Assembly: GCA_003852805.1 (NCBI GenBank)
Contig: RDDY01000256.1
Coordinates: 1-5,994 of the forward strand
Reading direction: 5' to 3'
DNA: 5,994 nt
Source: Chryseobacterium sp.
GTDB lineage: Bacteria; Bacteroidota; Bacteroidia; Flavobacteriales; Weeksellaceae
Positions within the stretch are counted from its first letter, which is position 1; each line of letters opens with the position of its first letter. A program made the position numbers and the translations under genes. This document shows positions 1-5,317 of the stretch, one piece after another. The notes under the pieces are model-generated. The model ran no database searches. It was not told where the DNA came from and worked only from the letters and a program-made list of their open reading frames with translations.

Positions 1-471
1 CAGGTTGCCGAAGAACATGTGCATGGCTTCTGCGGCCGCCGTAGATTCGTCCAGCAGCGATGCGTTGGCCAACGGCAAACCGGTAAGGTCGGCAACGACG
101 GTTTGGAAGTTCAGCAGCGCTTCCAGACGGCCTTGGGCAATCTCTGCCTGATAAGGAGTATACGCCGTATACCAGCTCGGGTTTTCCAGAATATTGCGCT
201 GGATCGGTGCCGGCAAAATGGTATCGTGGTAGCCGTAACCGATGTAATTGTCAAACAGTGCGTTTTGCGACGCCAATGCTCTTGAATGTTGAATCATCTC
301 ATATTCAGACAAAGGCGCGGAGATGTCGAGTTCCTTTTCGCTGCGGATGTTGGCGGGAATGGTTTGTGAAATCAATTCGTCGATGCTTTCTACGCCGACG
401 GTTTTTAGCATTGCGTCGCGGTCAGCCTTGTTCATGCTGATGTGACGGTTAACAAACTGCTGGGTATTCAT
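1..471 (-). CDS. gcvP: Glycine dehydrogenase (decarboxylating), P-protein, N-terminal part
   Basis: P-protein of the glycine cleavage system: a cytoplasmic PLP enzyme that decarboxylates glycine and passes the aminomethyl group to the lipoyl arm of GcvH. Only the first 157 residues of a protein that is usually about 950 residues are here; the frame is open to the left edge. Recognisable family blocks are GYGYHDT (79-84 region), [20 protein letters not shown] (92-111), [12 protein letters not shown] (113-124) and [15 protein letters not shown] (128-142), then TAAAEAM. The PLP lysine would lie far beyond the window. The ATG at 471 gives the usual short N-terminal extension ([10 protein letters not shown]), and the leader before it is A-rich without a Shine-Dalgarno, as is normal in Bacteroidota. 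It is separated from the upstream J-domain gene by 324 nt, so it probably has its own promoter. Identification is very secure. Confidence 0.96.
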   Translation of the reverse strand, partial: MNTQQFVNRHISMNKADRDAMLKTVGVESIDELISQTIPANIRSEKELDISAPLSEYEMIQHSRALASQNALFDNYIGYGYHDTILPAPIQRNILENPSWYTAYTPYQAEIAQGRLEALLNFQTVVADLTGLPLANASLLDESTAAAEAMHMFFGNL

Positions 472-494
472 ATTTTTTATCAGATTTTATTTCT

Positions 495-538
495 ATGCAA
501 AGGCGCGTAAATTTAATCATTTTGCATGGAAATGCAGA
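495..538. promoter_or_regulatory. Cluster of ATGCA/TGCAT half-sites upstream of gcvP (possible operator)
   Basis: ATGCAAA (495-501) and TTTGCAT (521-527) form an inverted repeat with a 19-nt spacer. The second arm also pairs with ATGCA (532-536) across a 4-nt GGAA loop. The cluster sits 24-67 nt upstream of the gcvP start codon, where a regulator of glycine cleavage could bind. This is inferred from position and symmetry; no known operator was recognised. Confidence 0.25.
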
Positions 539-627
539 GTGAGTTTTGTCAGGACTCGCAGGGTTGTAATCACGCGAAAAGAACGAGAAACGGCCTGTGT
601 CCTGCATACGTTTCTGATTTCTTTTTT

Positions 628-693
628 CATGGACTATCCATGGACCATCTATGGAGTATCTATGGAGTAACTATGGAGTAACTGCGGAGTAAA
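628..693. repeat. Six-unit 11-bp tandem repeat (minisatellite)
   Basis: Six consecutive 11-nt units cover 628-638, 639-649, 650-660, 661-671, 672-682 and 683-693, with the approximate plus-strand consensus YATGGASTAWC. Units 4 and 5 (TATGGAGTAAC) are identical, unit 3 differs from them at one base, and the outer units have drifted further. The period equals about one DNA helical turn and is not a multiple of three, so it is not a coding repeat. It lies about 160-220 nt upstream of the gcvP start. It may be a slipped-strand VNTR or a phased protein-binding array. Confidence 0.85.
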
Positions 694-702
694 TCCTATT
701 TG

Positions 703-733
703 TAACCGGCAAGCTTCTTTTTGCGCCAGGTTA
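703..733 (-). terminator. Weak hairpin downstream of the J-domain gene
   Basis: TAACCGGC (703-710) pairs with GCC-A-GGTTA (725-733), an 8-bp stem with one bulged A and a 14-nt loop, starting 63 nt past the stop codon of the J-domain gene. There is no T-tract on the minus-strand exit side, so termination is doubtful. It could be an RNA 3'-end structure or simply chance. Confidence 0.22.
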
Positions 734-795
734 GGTTGCAAAATCCCCACTGTCTCGGCTATGTGGCAACGATGTTCGGCGAGAGCAACAATCCG

Positions 796-1431
796 CTACC
801 GGAAGAATAACACATACAACATCAGTATCAGAACCACGGCTGCTGCCAGCACGATCATGAGCGGGCCTGTAGCCGAGCCGATTTCTTCTGCCGGTTCCTC
901 AGGGTGTATTGCTTGTTCTTGCGCCCGGATGATTTCGCCCGGAGCTAATTCCGTAATCGTGATTCCCTGCGCTACGGTGCGGTTCAGCAAGGTGTTGGTG
1001 GCATGAAGGATGATCTGAAATTTTCCCGTCGTGTCGAAGTCTTCTATTGTAACACGCCTTTCACCGTGCGAATCTACCAAGCCATAGGGTTTGATCTTCA
1101 CCACGTCTGCATTATGGGTTTTCCAACTGAGAATAACAGGTTCCCCCGGACGGATGCGAATTTTGTTGGCGTGAAAAGATTTTATCACAGGCGGCAATTC
1201 CGAACGCGTAGCTTTCTGCGTTCGTCCTAATTTCTTGTCGTAAATCGCGCGTGCTTCCGGGTCGCTTAAGATCTCGTAAGCTTCCTTTATTTCCCGGAAC
1301 CGATCCGCAAAGTAAGGGTCGTTATCGTTCCGGTCGGGGTGGTATTTGAGCGACAGTTTGCGGTAGGCTTTTCTGATTTCCTCCGGGGAATCATCGCGCT
1401 TAACGCCGAGGAAATAATAATAATCCTTCAT
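796..1431 (-). CDS. Tail-anchored J-domain (DnaJ-like) protein with an Ig-like middle domain
   Basis: 211 residues. Residues 1-67 are a complete J-domain with the HPD motif at 31-33, the flanking helix [10 protein letters not shown] and the later [10 protein letters not shown]. Such domains stimulate the ATPase of DnaK/Hsp70. There is no Gly/Phe region, zinc finger or DnaJ C-terminal substrate domain, so this is a specialised J-protein and not DnaJ itself. Residues about 80-160 have the alternating beta pattern of an Ig-like fold (PGEPVILSW at 95-103, then NADVVKI). An acidic linker is followed by one hydrophobic helix (about 190-210) ending in Arg211. With the J-domain necessarily cytoplasmic, this predicts a tail-anchored inner-membrane protein that recruits DnaK to the membrane. 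The ATG at 1431 begins the J-domain directly. The gene starts 36 nt after the DUF763 stop and is probably co-transcribed with it. The J-domain call is certain; the Ig-like fold and topology are inferred. Confidence 0.88.
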   Translation of the reverse strand: MKDYYYFLGVKRDDSPEEIRKAYRKLSLKYHPDRNDNDPYFADRFREIKEAYEILSDPEARAIYDKKLGRTQKATRSELPPVIKSFHANKIRIRPGEPVILSWKTHNADVVKIKPYGLVDSHGERRVTIEDFDTTGKFQIILHATNTLLNRTVAQGITITELAPGEIIRAQEQAIHPEEPAEEIGSATGPLMIVLAAAVVLILMLYVLFFR

Positions 1432-1467
1432 CAGTCGACAAAAATAATAAAACCGCGGCGAAGCTTC

Positions 1468-2682
1468 TCAGAACAGCGTTAACCGGATTCCGCCCGGATC
1501 TTCGTCCTTCGGCGGTTTCGCTTTCCCGAAAACGGTGCGCCCGCCGTGACGCCAGGAATTGTCGCGTTCTTCTTGGATGACATCTTGGAGGTCGAAATTC
1601 GGTGTGAAATTCTCTTCTACCTTCAGATTGATTTCATGCAACTTTTTTACCGCATCCTTTTTCTCGGAATTGCCGAGTTTTGATTTCTCGATGCCCGTCC
1701 GCAGTATTTCCAAGGTTTCGTCATAAACCTTCAGCGGCACGGGGAACGGATGACCGTCTTTTCCGCCGTGCGCAAATGAGAAGCGCGCAGGGTCTTGGAA
1801 GCGGGACGGTGCACCGTGAATTACCTCGGAGACCAAAGCCAAGCTCTGCATAGTGCGCGGCCCGACGCCTTTGAGCATCAGTAGGTCTTCAAAGTTTTGC
1901 GGTTGCAGTTCGCGGGTCAGCGCCAAAGTTGCGCCCAAGCGTTTCAGGTTGACATCGCTCGCCCGAACATCGTGGTGGGAAGGCAGGACGAGGCTGATTT
2001 CTTTCATGATTTTTTCGGGGGCCTCGTGCGAGATGTCGATGATTCCGCTGCGATTGTCGGCAGCTTCACGAGCGGTCAGATTCATGATTTCGCCGCGGTT
2101 GATGCCTTCGATGCCCCGGTGCGGTTCGTCCACAAACGAGGTCAGGTCTTCCGAATGCCAATGGTAGCGGCGCGCCGTTTTGTCGGCGGGGTTCATTCCC
2201 TGTTGCACCACGGTCCATTGGCCGTCGTCGCTCAAAATAAAATTGTGGGTATAAAGCTGATAGCCGTCGAGGATGGCTGTATTGTCTACCTTGGCCGAGA
2301 GCTTGCTGGCACGCACCAAGCCGGTACCGTCCAAACCCGTCAAATCGGCTATTTTGAGCAGTTCGTCGGGCGTTTTGGTCGATTGCTTTCCTTTGCCGCC
2401 CGCGATGTAGATGCCCAGTTCTTTGGCTCTTGGGTTTACGGCGCGCTTCAAAGCGCCCATCACGGAAGTGGTTACGCCCGACGAGTGCCAATCCATGCCC
2501 ATCACCGCGCCAAAACTTTGGAACCAAAACGGGTCTGCCATTCTGCGCAGCACCTCGTCCTTACCATAATCGGCCAACAGCACCTCGAAAATAGCGAGGC
2601 CCAACTTGGACATGCGTTCGTACAGCCATTGCGGTACATCGCCGTAGTGTAAAGGTAGATTGGCGGAACCTGAGCGTTTCAT
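1468..2682 (-). CDS. DUF763 family protein with a helix-hairpin-helix motif
   Basis: 404 residues matching the uncharacterised DUF763 family (COG1415), recognised from RSGSANLPLH at 3-12, DPFWFQ (50-55), MDWHSSG (63-69), AGGKGK (94-99), the KVDN and DGYQLYTH blocks (131-146), VVQQGMN (158-164), RRYHWH (171-176) and SFAHGGKDG (302-310). Residues 263-290 contain a helix-hairpin-helix-type segment, LKGVGPRTMQSLALV, of the kind that contacts DNA backbones in glycosylases and nucleases. The biochemical function is unknown. Invariant-looking Asp, His, Lys and Trp residues make a nucleic-acid enzyme plausible, but that is inference. The tail (about 330-404) is charged and likely less conserved. The ATG at 2682 fits the family N-terminus. 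It lies only 10 nt from the tpx terminator stem, so expression depends on read-through or on a promoter near the end of tpx. There is no signal peptide or membrane segment. Confidence 0.9.
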   Translation of the reverse strand: MKRSGSANLPLHYGDVPQWLYERMSKLGLAIFEVLLADYGKDEVLRRMADPFWFQSFGAVMGMDWHSSGVTTSVMGALKRAVNPRAKELGIYIAGGKGKQSTKTPDELLKIADLTGLDGTGLVRASKLSAKVDNTAILDGYQLYTHNFILSDDGQWTVVQQGMNPADKTARRYHWHSEDLTSFVDEPHRGIEGINRGEIMNLTAREAADNRSGIIDISHEAPEKIMKEISLVLPSHHDVRASDVNLKRLGATLALTRELQPQNFEDLLMLKGVGPRTMQSLALVSEVIHGAPSRFQDPARFSFAHGGKDGHPFPVPLKVYDETLEILRTGIEKSKLGNSEKKDAVKKLHEINLKVEENFTPNFDLQDVIQEERDNSWRHGGRTVFGKAKPPKDEDPGGIRLTLF

Positions 2683-2692
2683 AAAAATAAAA

Positions 2693-2716
2693 ACTCGCAG
2701 TTTGACGGCTGCGAGT
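2693..2716 (-). terminator. Intrinsic terminator of tpx, abutting the DUF763 start codon
   Basis: A perfect 8-bp stem, ACTCGCAG (2693-2700) with CTGCGAGT (2709-2716), encloses an 8-nt loop. Read on the minus strand it is followed by TTTTATTTTT (2692-2683), a proper T-tract. It lies 22 nt past the tpx stop codon. The T-tract ends at the ATG of the DUF763 gene (2682), so the same bases are the whole space between terminator stem and start codon. Confidence 0.82.
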
Positions 2717-2726
2717 ATAAAACAAT

Positions 2727-2755
2727 TAAAGATACAAATTATTTTAAGGCTGCAA
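2727..2755 (-). promoter_or_regulatory. Possible promoter for the DUF763 gene overlapping the tpx 3' end
   Basis: On the minus strand TTG (2755-2753), an 18-nt spacer and TATCTTTA (2734-2727) resemble the Bacteroidota TTG/TAnnTTTG promoter with one mismatch in the -7 box. A transcript from here would begin just before the 2693-2716 hairpin and carry it as a 5' stem-loop. A match this short can arise by chance. Confidence 0.22.
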
Positions 2756-3236
2756 CAGCGGCTTCGTAGTTCGGTTCATGGGTCAGTTCGTTCACCTGCT
2801 CGGTGTAGAGAATCTTGCCGTTTTCATCGGCCACAATCACCGCGCGGCTCAGCAGACCTTTCAGCGGCGAGTCTGCCAAAGTCACGCCGTAGTCTTCGCC
2901 AAAACTGCCTCGGAAATCCGACAGAGAAACCACATCGTCCAAGCCTTCAGCGGCGCAGAAACGCTTCAGTGCAAACGGCAAATCGCGTGAGATGTTCAAC
3001 ACTACGGTATTGTCCAATCCGGATGCTTCTTCGTTGAACTTGCGGGCCGCGGCGGCGCAAACGCCTGTGTCTATGCTCGGGAAGATGTTCATGACTATTT
3101 TCTTGCCTTTGTAATCCGACAAGGTTTTCTCGGAAAGGTCTTCGGCCACCAGTGTAAAATTCTTCAGTTCTGTTCCTTTTTCGGGTAGCGAGCCTACGGT
3201 CTTCGCCGCTTCGTCGTGGAAAGTAATATCAGCCAT
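2739..3236 (-). CDS. tpx: Thiol peroxidase (atypical 2-Cys peroxiredoxin)
   Basis: 165 residues, the normal length for Tpx. The enzyme reduces hydrogen peroxide and alkyl hydroperoxides in the cytoplasm, and its intramolecular disulfide is then reduced by thioredoxin. The peroxidatic motif PSIDTGVC (53-60) places Thr57 and Cys60. The resolving cysteine is Cys94 in KRFCAAEG, the Tpx-specific position. Arg131 in SRAVIVAD is the likely active-site arginine. The N-terminal GSLPEKG and LKNFTLV segments are also typical. Gly58 replaces the Pro found in E. coli Tpx, a known kind of variation and not a defect. The ATG at 3236 matches the family start. The gene is divergent from the KTSC gene across 108 nt that contains a good -7 box, and a strong terminator follows it, so it may be mainly monocistronic. 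Confidence 0.96.
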   Translation of the reverse strand: MADITFHDEAAKTVGSLPEKGTELKNFTLVAEDLSEKTLSDYKGKKIVMNIFPSIDTGVCAAAARKFNEEASGLDNTVVLNISRDLPFALKRFCAAEGLDDVVSLSDFRGSFGEDYGVTLADSPLKGLLSRAVIVADENGKILYTEQVNELTHEPNYEAAVAALK

Positions 3237-3254
3237 TTTCTAAAGTTTTTCTTT

Positions 3255-3262
3255 CAAAATTA
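3255..3262 (-). promoter_or_regulatory. -7 promoter box of tpx
   Basis: TAATTTTG on the minus strand is an exact match to the Bacteroidota TAnnTTTG -7 element. It implies a short A-rich leader of roughly a dozen bases before the tpx ATG at 3236. The matching -33 TTG is not clear (TTC near 3282-3284). Confidence 0.4.
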
Positions 3263-3271
3263 GCATTTTTA

Positions 3272-3297
3272 AAACAGACCGGAAAGTCCGAAACAGA
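3272..3297. repeat. Direct AAACAGA repeats flanking a small palindrome in the tpx/KTSC divergent region
   Basis: AAACAGA occurs at 3272-3278 and 3291-3297 (19-bp period). Between the copies lies CGGA-AAG-TCCG (3280-3290), a 4-bp inverted repeat. The block covers the expected -33 zone of the tpx promoter and lies just upstream of the possible KTSC -33 box, so a regulator bound here could affect both genes. The regulatory role is inferred. Confidence 0.35.
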
Positions 3298-3300
3298 GTT

Positions 3301-3331
3301 TTGGCAGCTTTTAACATAGGAATAAAATTTG
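3301..3331 (+). promoter_or_regulatory. Possible promoter of the KTSC gene
   Basis: TTG (3301-3303), a 20-nt spacer and AAAATTTG (3324-3331) match the TTG/TAnnTTTG pattern with one mismatch in the first base of the -7 box. The ATG at 3345 would follow a very short leader of about 7 nt. Confidence 0.33.
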
Positions 3332-3344
3332 CAGTTCGGCTCTT

Positions 3345-3554
3345 ATGCCCTCGTCTGTTATTCGCCGATACCATTACAACCCCGACACAGAGACCCTCAG
3401 GATCGAATTTGTGTCCGGTGCCGTTTATGATTATTTGTGCGTGCCGCGCGCAGTGTACGAGGATTTTCAGAAATGGACCTCGCGCGGCTCGTTCCTCAGC
3501 CGTTTTATCAAAGGACGGTACAGGTATATGAAGATACGGGATGCGGAGGATTAA
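3345..3554 (+). CDS. KTSC-domain protein
   Basis: 69 residues, almost entirely one KTSC domain, a short domain named after the C-terminus of some lysyl-tRNA synthetases and also found alone in small bacterial proteins. Visible hallmarks are the N-terminal SSVIRRYHY, the strand LRIEFVSGAVYDYLCVP with the central YxY (Tyr28, Tyr30), VYEDFQKW, and the SRGSFLSRFIKGRY block (46-59). The family's function is unknown; RNA binding has been suggested. The protein is basic, soluble and has no signal peptide. The ATG at 3345 puts the domain at the very N-terminus, and a promoter-like sequence lies just upstream. The gene stands alone on its strand, divergent from tpx and followed by a broken antitoxin gene. 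Confidence 0.88.
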   Translation: MPSSVIRRYHYNPDTETLRIEFVSGAVYDYLCVPRAVYEDFQKWTSRGSFLSRFIKGRYRYMKIRDAED

Positions 3555-3650
3555 TGCATTTATACCTTGCCGAACAGTAATCCAAATTTTTTGAGTAGTA
3601 ACTTATAGCATTTGTAATGACCGAATATCACAATCAAAAGATTTTAGAAA

Positions 3651-3947
3651 ATGGAAACCAAAAGCTGGAAAGAAATAAAAAATGATGTCTACGGCCCGCA
3701 GGGTACTGAGCGAAGAGATGAACCGGACAGAGATTTCGAGTCTTTCAAAATCGGGCTGCTTTAAAAAAAAGCCCGCGAAGAAAAGCAATTGACTCAGTTG
3801 CAATTGGCAGAACTCGTCGATAAAAAACGCAAGTACATATCCCGAGTGGAAAACAACGGCAGCAACCTAACACTCAAAACCTTGTTTGATATTGCAGAGA
3901 AAGGCCCGGGTGGAAAAGTAAATATTTCAATAGAACTCTATATGTAA
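3651..3947 (+). pseudogene. Broken HigA-type XRE antitoxin / HTH regulator
   Basis: A 99-codon frame from the ATG at 3651 to the TAA at 3945-3947 is interrupted once, by TAA at codon 38 (3762-3764). Before the stop is the N-terminal extension typical of antitoxins next to RelE/Gp49-like toxins: YGPQGTERRD (14-23) and FESFKIGLL (29-37). After it, in the same frame, come KKAREEKQLTQLQLAELV (39-56), YISRVENNGSNLTLKTL (62-78) and GGKVNISIEL (87-96), a complete XRE helix-turn-helix and C-terminal strand. A one-base change such as TTA to TAA would explain the stop, which lies beside a run of eight A. No in-frame ATG or GTG precedes the helix-turn-helix, so the second half is probably not made. GPGG (85-88), where relatives usually have GLGG, may be a second lesion. 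No toxin gene is seen upstream (3555-3650) or downstream. Confidence 0.82.
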
Positions 3948-3979
3948 ATTGGAAGAAGGTTTTTGCAACTAAGTTTTGC

Positions 3980-3987
3980 TATCTTTA
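3980..3987 (+). promoter_or_regulatory. Possible -7 box of the serine hydrolase gene
   Basis: TATCTTTA is one mismatch from TAnnTTTG and lies 20 nt before the ATG at 4008. A TTG at 3963-3965 is only 14 nt upstream, shorter than the usual spacer, so the assignment is weak. Confidence 0.2.
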
Positions 3988-4007
3988 AGCACTTACAGAA
4001 ACCAAAA

Positions 4008-5315
4008 ATGAAGAAAGTTTCTATCCTAGCGTTCGCCCTTTGCGCTGCCTCTATTTTCAGTCAAAACTTTGACAAAGCAAAACTCGATGAATATTTCGAC
4101 GTAATCGAAAAAAACGATAAGGCCATGGGCAGTGTCGCATTGTCAAAAGATGGCCAGCTTATTTATTCCAGACAGTTTGGTTTTGCCGATGTTAATAAGA
4201 AAACAAAAGCAAATGCCAATACACAGTACCGGATCGGCTCCATCAGCAAAACTTTTACCGCTGTGCTGGTCATGAAAGCTGTAGAGGAAAACAAACTGAA
4301 GCTCTCTCACACCATCGACCTTTATTTTCCCGGCTTTCCAAACGGCGATAAGATAACGGTAGAAATGCTGCTCCGTCACCGCAGCGGTATCTATAACTTT
4401 ACAGACGATCCACAATACAAAAGCCGGAGCGCCCAGCCGAAAAATGAAGCCGAAATGCTGGCAATTATCGCGGGTAAGCCTGGCGTATTCGCACCGGGCA
4501 GCCAGGCCTCGTATAGCAATTCGAACTACGTGCTGCTGAGTTACGTCCTGCAGAGAGTACAAAAACAGCCCTACGGCGAACTGCTCAGAAGACAGATAAA
4601 CGTGCCGCTTGGCCTTACCAACACCTACTTTAGCACCGGAAATACAGACCGTACCCGCGGCTATACCTACACTGATAAATGGACTGTTCAGCCGCAGACG
4701 GATGCCAGCATCACGATGGGCGCCGGCGGCATCGTCTCCACACCTGTTGATCTTGTGAAGTTCAGCAATGCGCTTTTCGGCGGGAAACTGCTTAAGCCCG
4801 AAAGTCTCGCAAAAATGACTTCTACTAAAGACGGTTTCGGACTGGGGCTCATCAGCCTTCCGTTTTATGAACATCAGGGCTACGGTCACACCGGCGGCAT
4901 CGACGGTTTTGCATCTGTCTTTGGCCATTTTGCAGACGGCGACATCTCGTTTGCACAAACGATGAACGGTTTCCGGCTCAACACCAACGATGTATCGATC
5001 GCGTTGCTCAGCGCTGCGTATGGCAAGGACTTCCAGATTCCAGTGTTTACAAATTACAAAATTGACCCCGCAATGTTGTCACAATATGTCGGCGTCTACC
5101 AGTCTACGGAATTACCGTTAGACATCACAGTAACACAGCAGGGCAGTATTTTGCAGGCGCAAGGTTCGGGACAGCCGGCTTTTCCATTAAGCGCCACAGC
5201 GAAGGATGAATTTAGCTATGAACCCATCAATGTCGTAATGAAATTTGATCCTGCAACAGAAACGATGGTATTACTCCAGAACGGTGGAACCTTCCATTAC
5301 AAGAAACAGAAATAA
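4008..5315 (+). CDS. Exported serine hydrolase, beta-lactamase/S12 family, with C-terminal beta domain
   Basis: 435 residues from the ATG at 4008. The frame extends upstream to 3963 without an ATG, but only the 4008 start gives a proper signal peptide: Lys2-Lys3, a hydrophobic core at 4-17 and likely cleavage before Gln19. Cys12 lacks a lipobox, so this is not a lipoprotein. The penicillin-binding fold follows, with the nucleophile motif S78-I-S-K81, LLRHRSGI (121-128), Y169-S-N171 and H294-T-G-G in place of KTG. This arrangement is typical of class C-like esterases, D-aminopeptidases and beta-lactamase-related proteins, and motifs alone do not tell which substrate is used. Residues about 353-433 form a separate beta-rich domain of the DUF3471/lipocalin-like kind often attached to this family. 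The protein is likely periplasmic or secreted. It stands alone and converges on the next gene with a 2-nt gap. True beta-lactam resistance should not be assumed. Confidence 0.92.
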   Translation: MKKVSILAFALCAASIFSQNFDKAKLDEYFDVIEKNDKAMGSVALSKDGQLIYSRQFGFADVNKKTKANANTQYRIGSISKTFTAVLVMKAVEENKLKLSHTIDLYFPGFPNGDKITVEMLLRHRSGIYNFTDDPQYKSRSAQPKNEAEMLAIIAGKPGVFAPGSQASYSNSNYVLLSYVLQRVQKQPYGELLRRQINVPLGLTNTYFSTGNTDRTRGYTYTDKWTVQPQTDASITMGAGGIVSTPVDLVKFSNALFGGKLLKPESLAKMTSTKDGFGLGLISLPFYEHQGYGHTGGIDGFASVFGHFADGDISFAQTMNGFRLNTNDVSIALLSAAYGKDFQIPVFTNYKIDPAMLSQYVGVYQSTELPLDITVTQQGSILQAQGSGQPAFPLSATAKDEFSYEPINVVMKFDPATETMVLLQNGGTFHYKKQK

Positions 5316-5317
5316 AT

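Larger units (their letters stand above)
472..795. other. Intergenic region between the J-domain gene and gcvP
   Basis: This 324-nt gap contains no convincing gene. From the J-gene side (right) it holds a weak bulged hairpin at 703-733, a six-unit 11-bp tandem repeat at 628-693, an inverted repeat at 586-592/609-615 (AGAAACG and CGTTTCT, 16-nt loop), and ATGCA-type half-sites at 495-538 close to the gcvP start. I could not identify a convincing TAnnTTTG promoter for gcvP. I looked for a glycine riboswitch in the gcvP leader and did not recognise the conserved core, though this was by eye only. Confidence 0.6.

Noticed and set aside
586..615. AGAAACG/CGTTTCT hairpin as a terminator
   Set aside because: The T-rich run (617-627) follows on the plus strand, where no gene precedes it. 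On the minus strand the downstream sequence is only mildly T-rich.
517..630. 37-codon minus-strand frame starting MKKEIRNV in the gcvP leader
   Set aside because: It is short, Arg/Lys rich, has no recognisable family, and starts inside the tandem repeat. It is probably chance, though a leader peptide cannot be excluded.
1439..1446. TATTTTTG -7-like box before the J-domain gene (minus strand)
   Set aside because: It is so close to the ATG at 1431 that the transcript would be leaderless, and no -33 TTG is at the right distance. Co-transcription with DUF763 is simpler.
1897..2652. 251-codon plus-strand frame opposite DUF763
   Set aside because: It is a shadow of the DUF763 coding strand with no family resemblance and its conceptual product has unnatural composition.
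3617..3685. Possible toxin remnant just before the antitoxin (MTEYHNQKIL, 22 codons)
   Set aside because: It shows no RelE/HigB motif and it overlaps the antitoxin start in another frame, so it does not support a toxin.
3763..3770. A8 run as a programmed frameshift or slippage site rescuing the antitoxin
   Set aside because: The downstream part is in the same frame as the upstream part, so a one-base slip would put it out of frame. Only a substitution or stop read-through would restore it.
3603..3803. 66-codon minus-strand hydrophobic frame
   Set aside because: It is antisense to the antitoxin remnant, whose conserved motifs are on the plus strand. The hydrophobicity comes from the complement of Lys/Glu-rich codons.
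4143..4958. 271-codon minus-strand frame opposite the serine hydrolase
   Set aside because: It is antisense to a gene with clear motifs. Its translation resembles no family and reflects codon bias.
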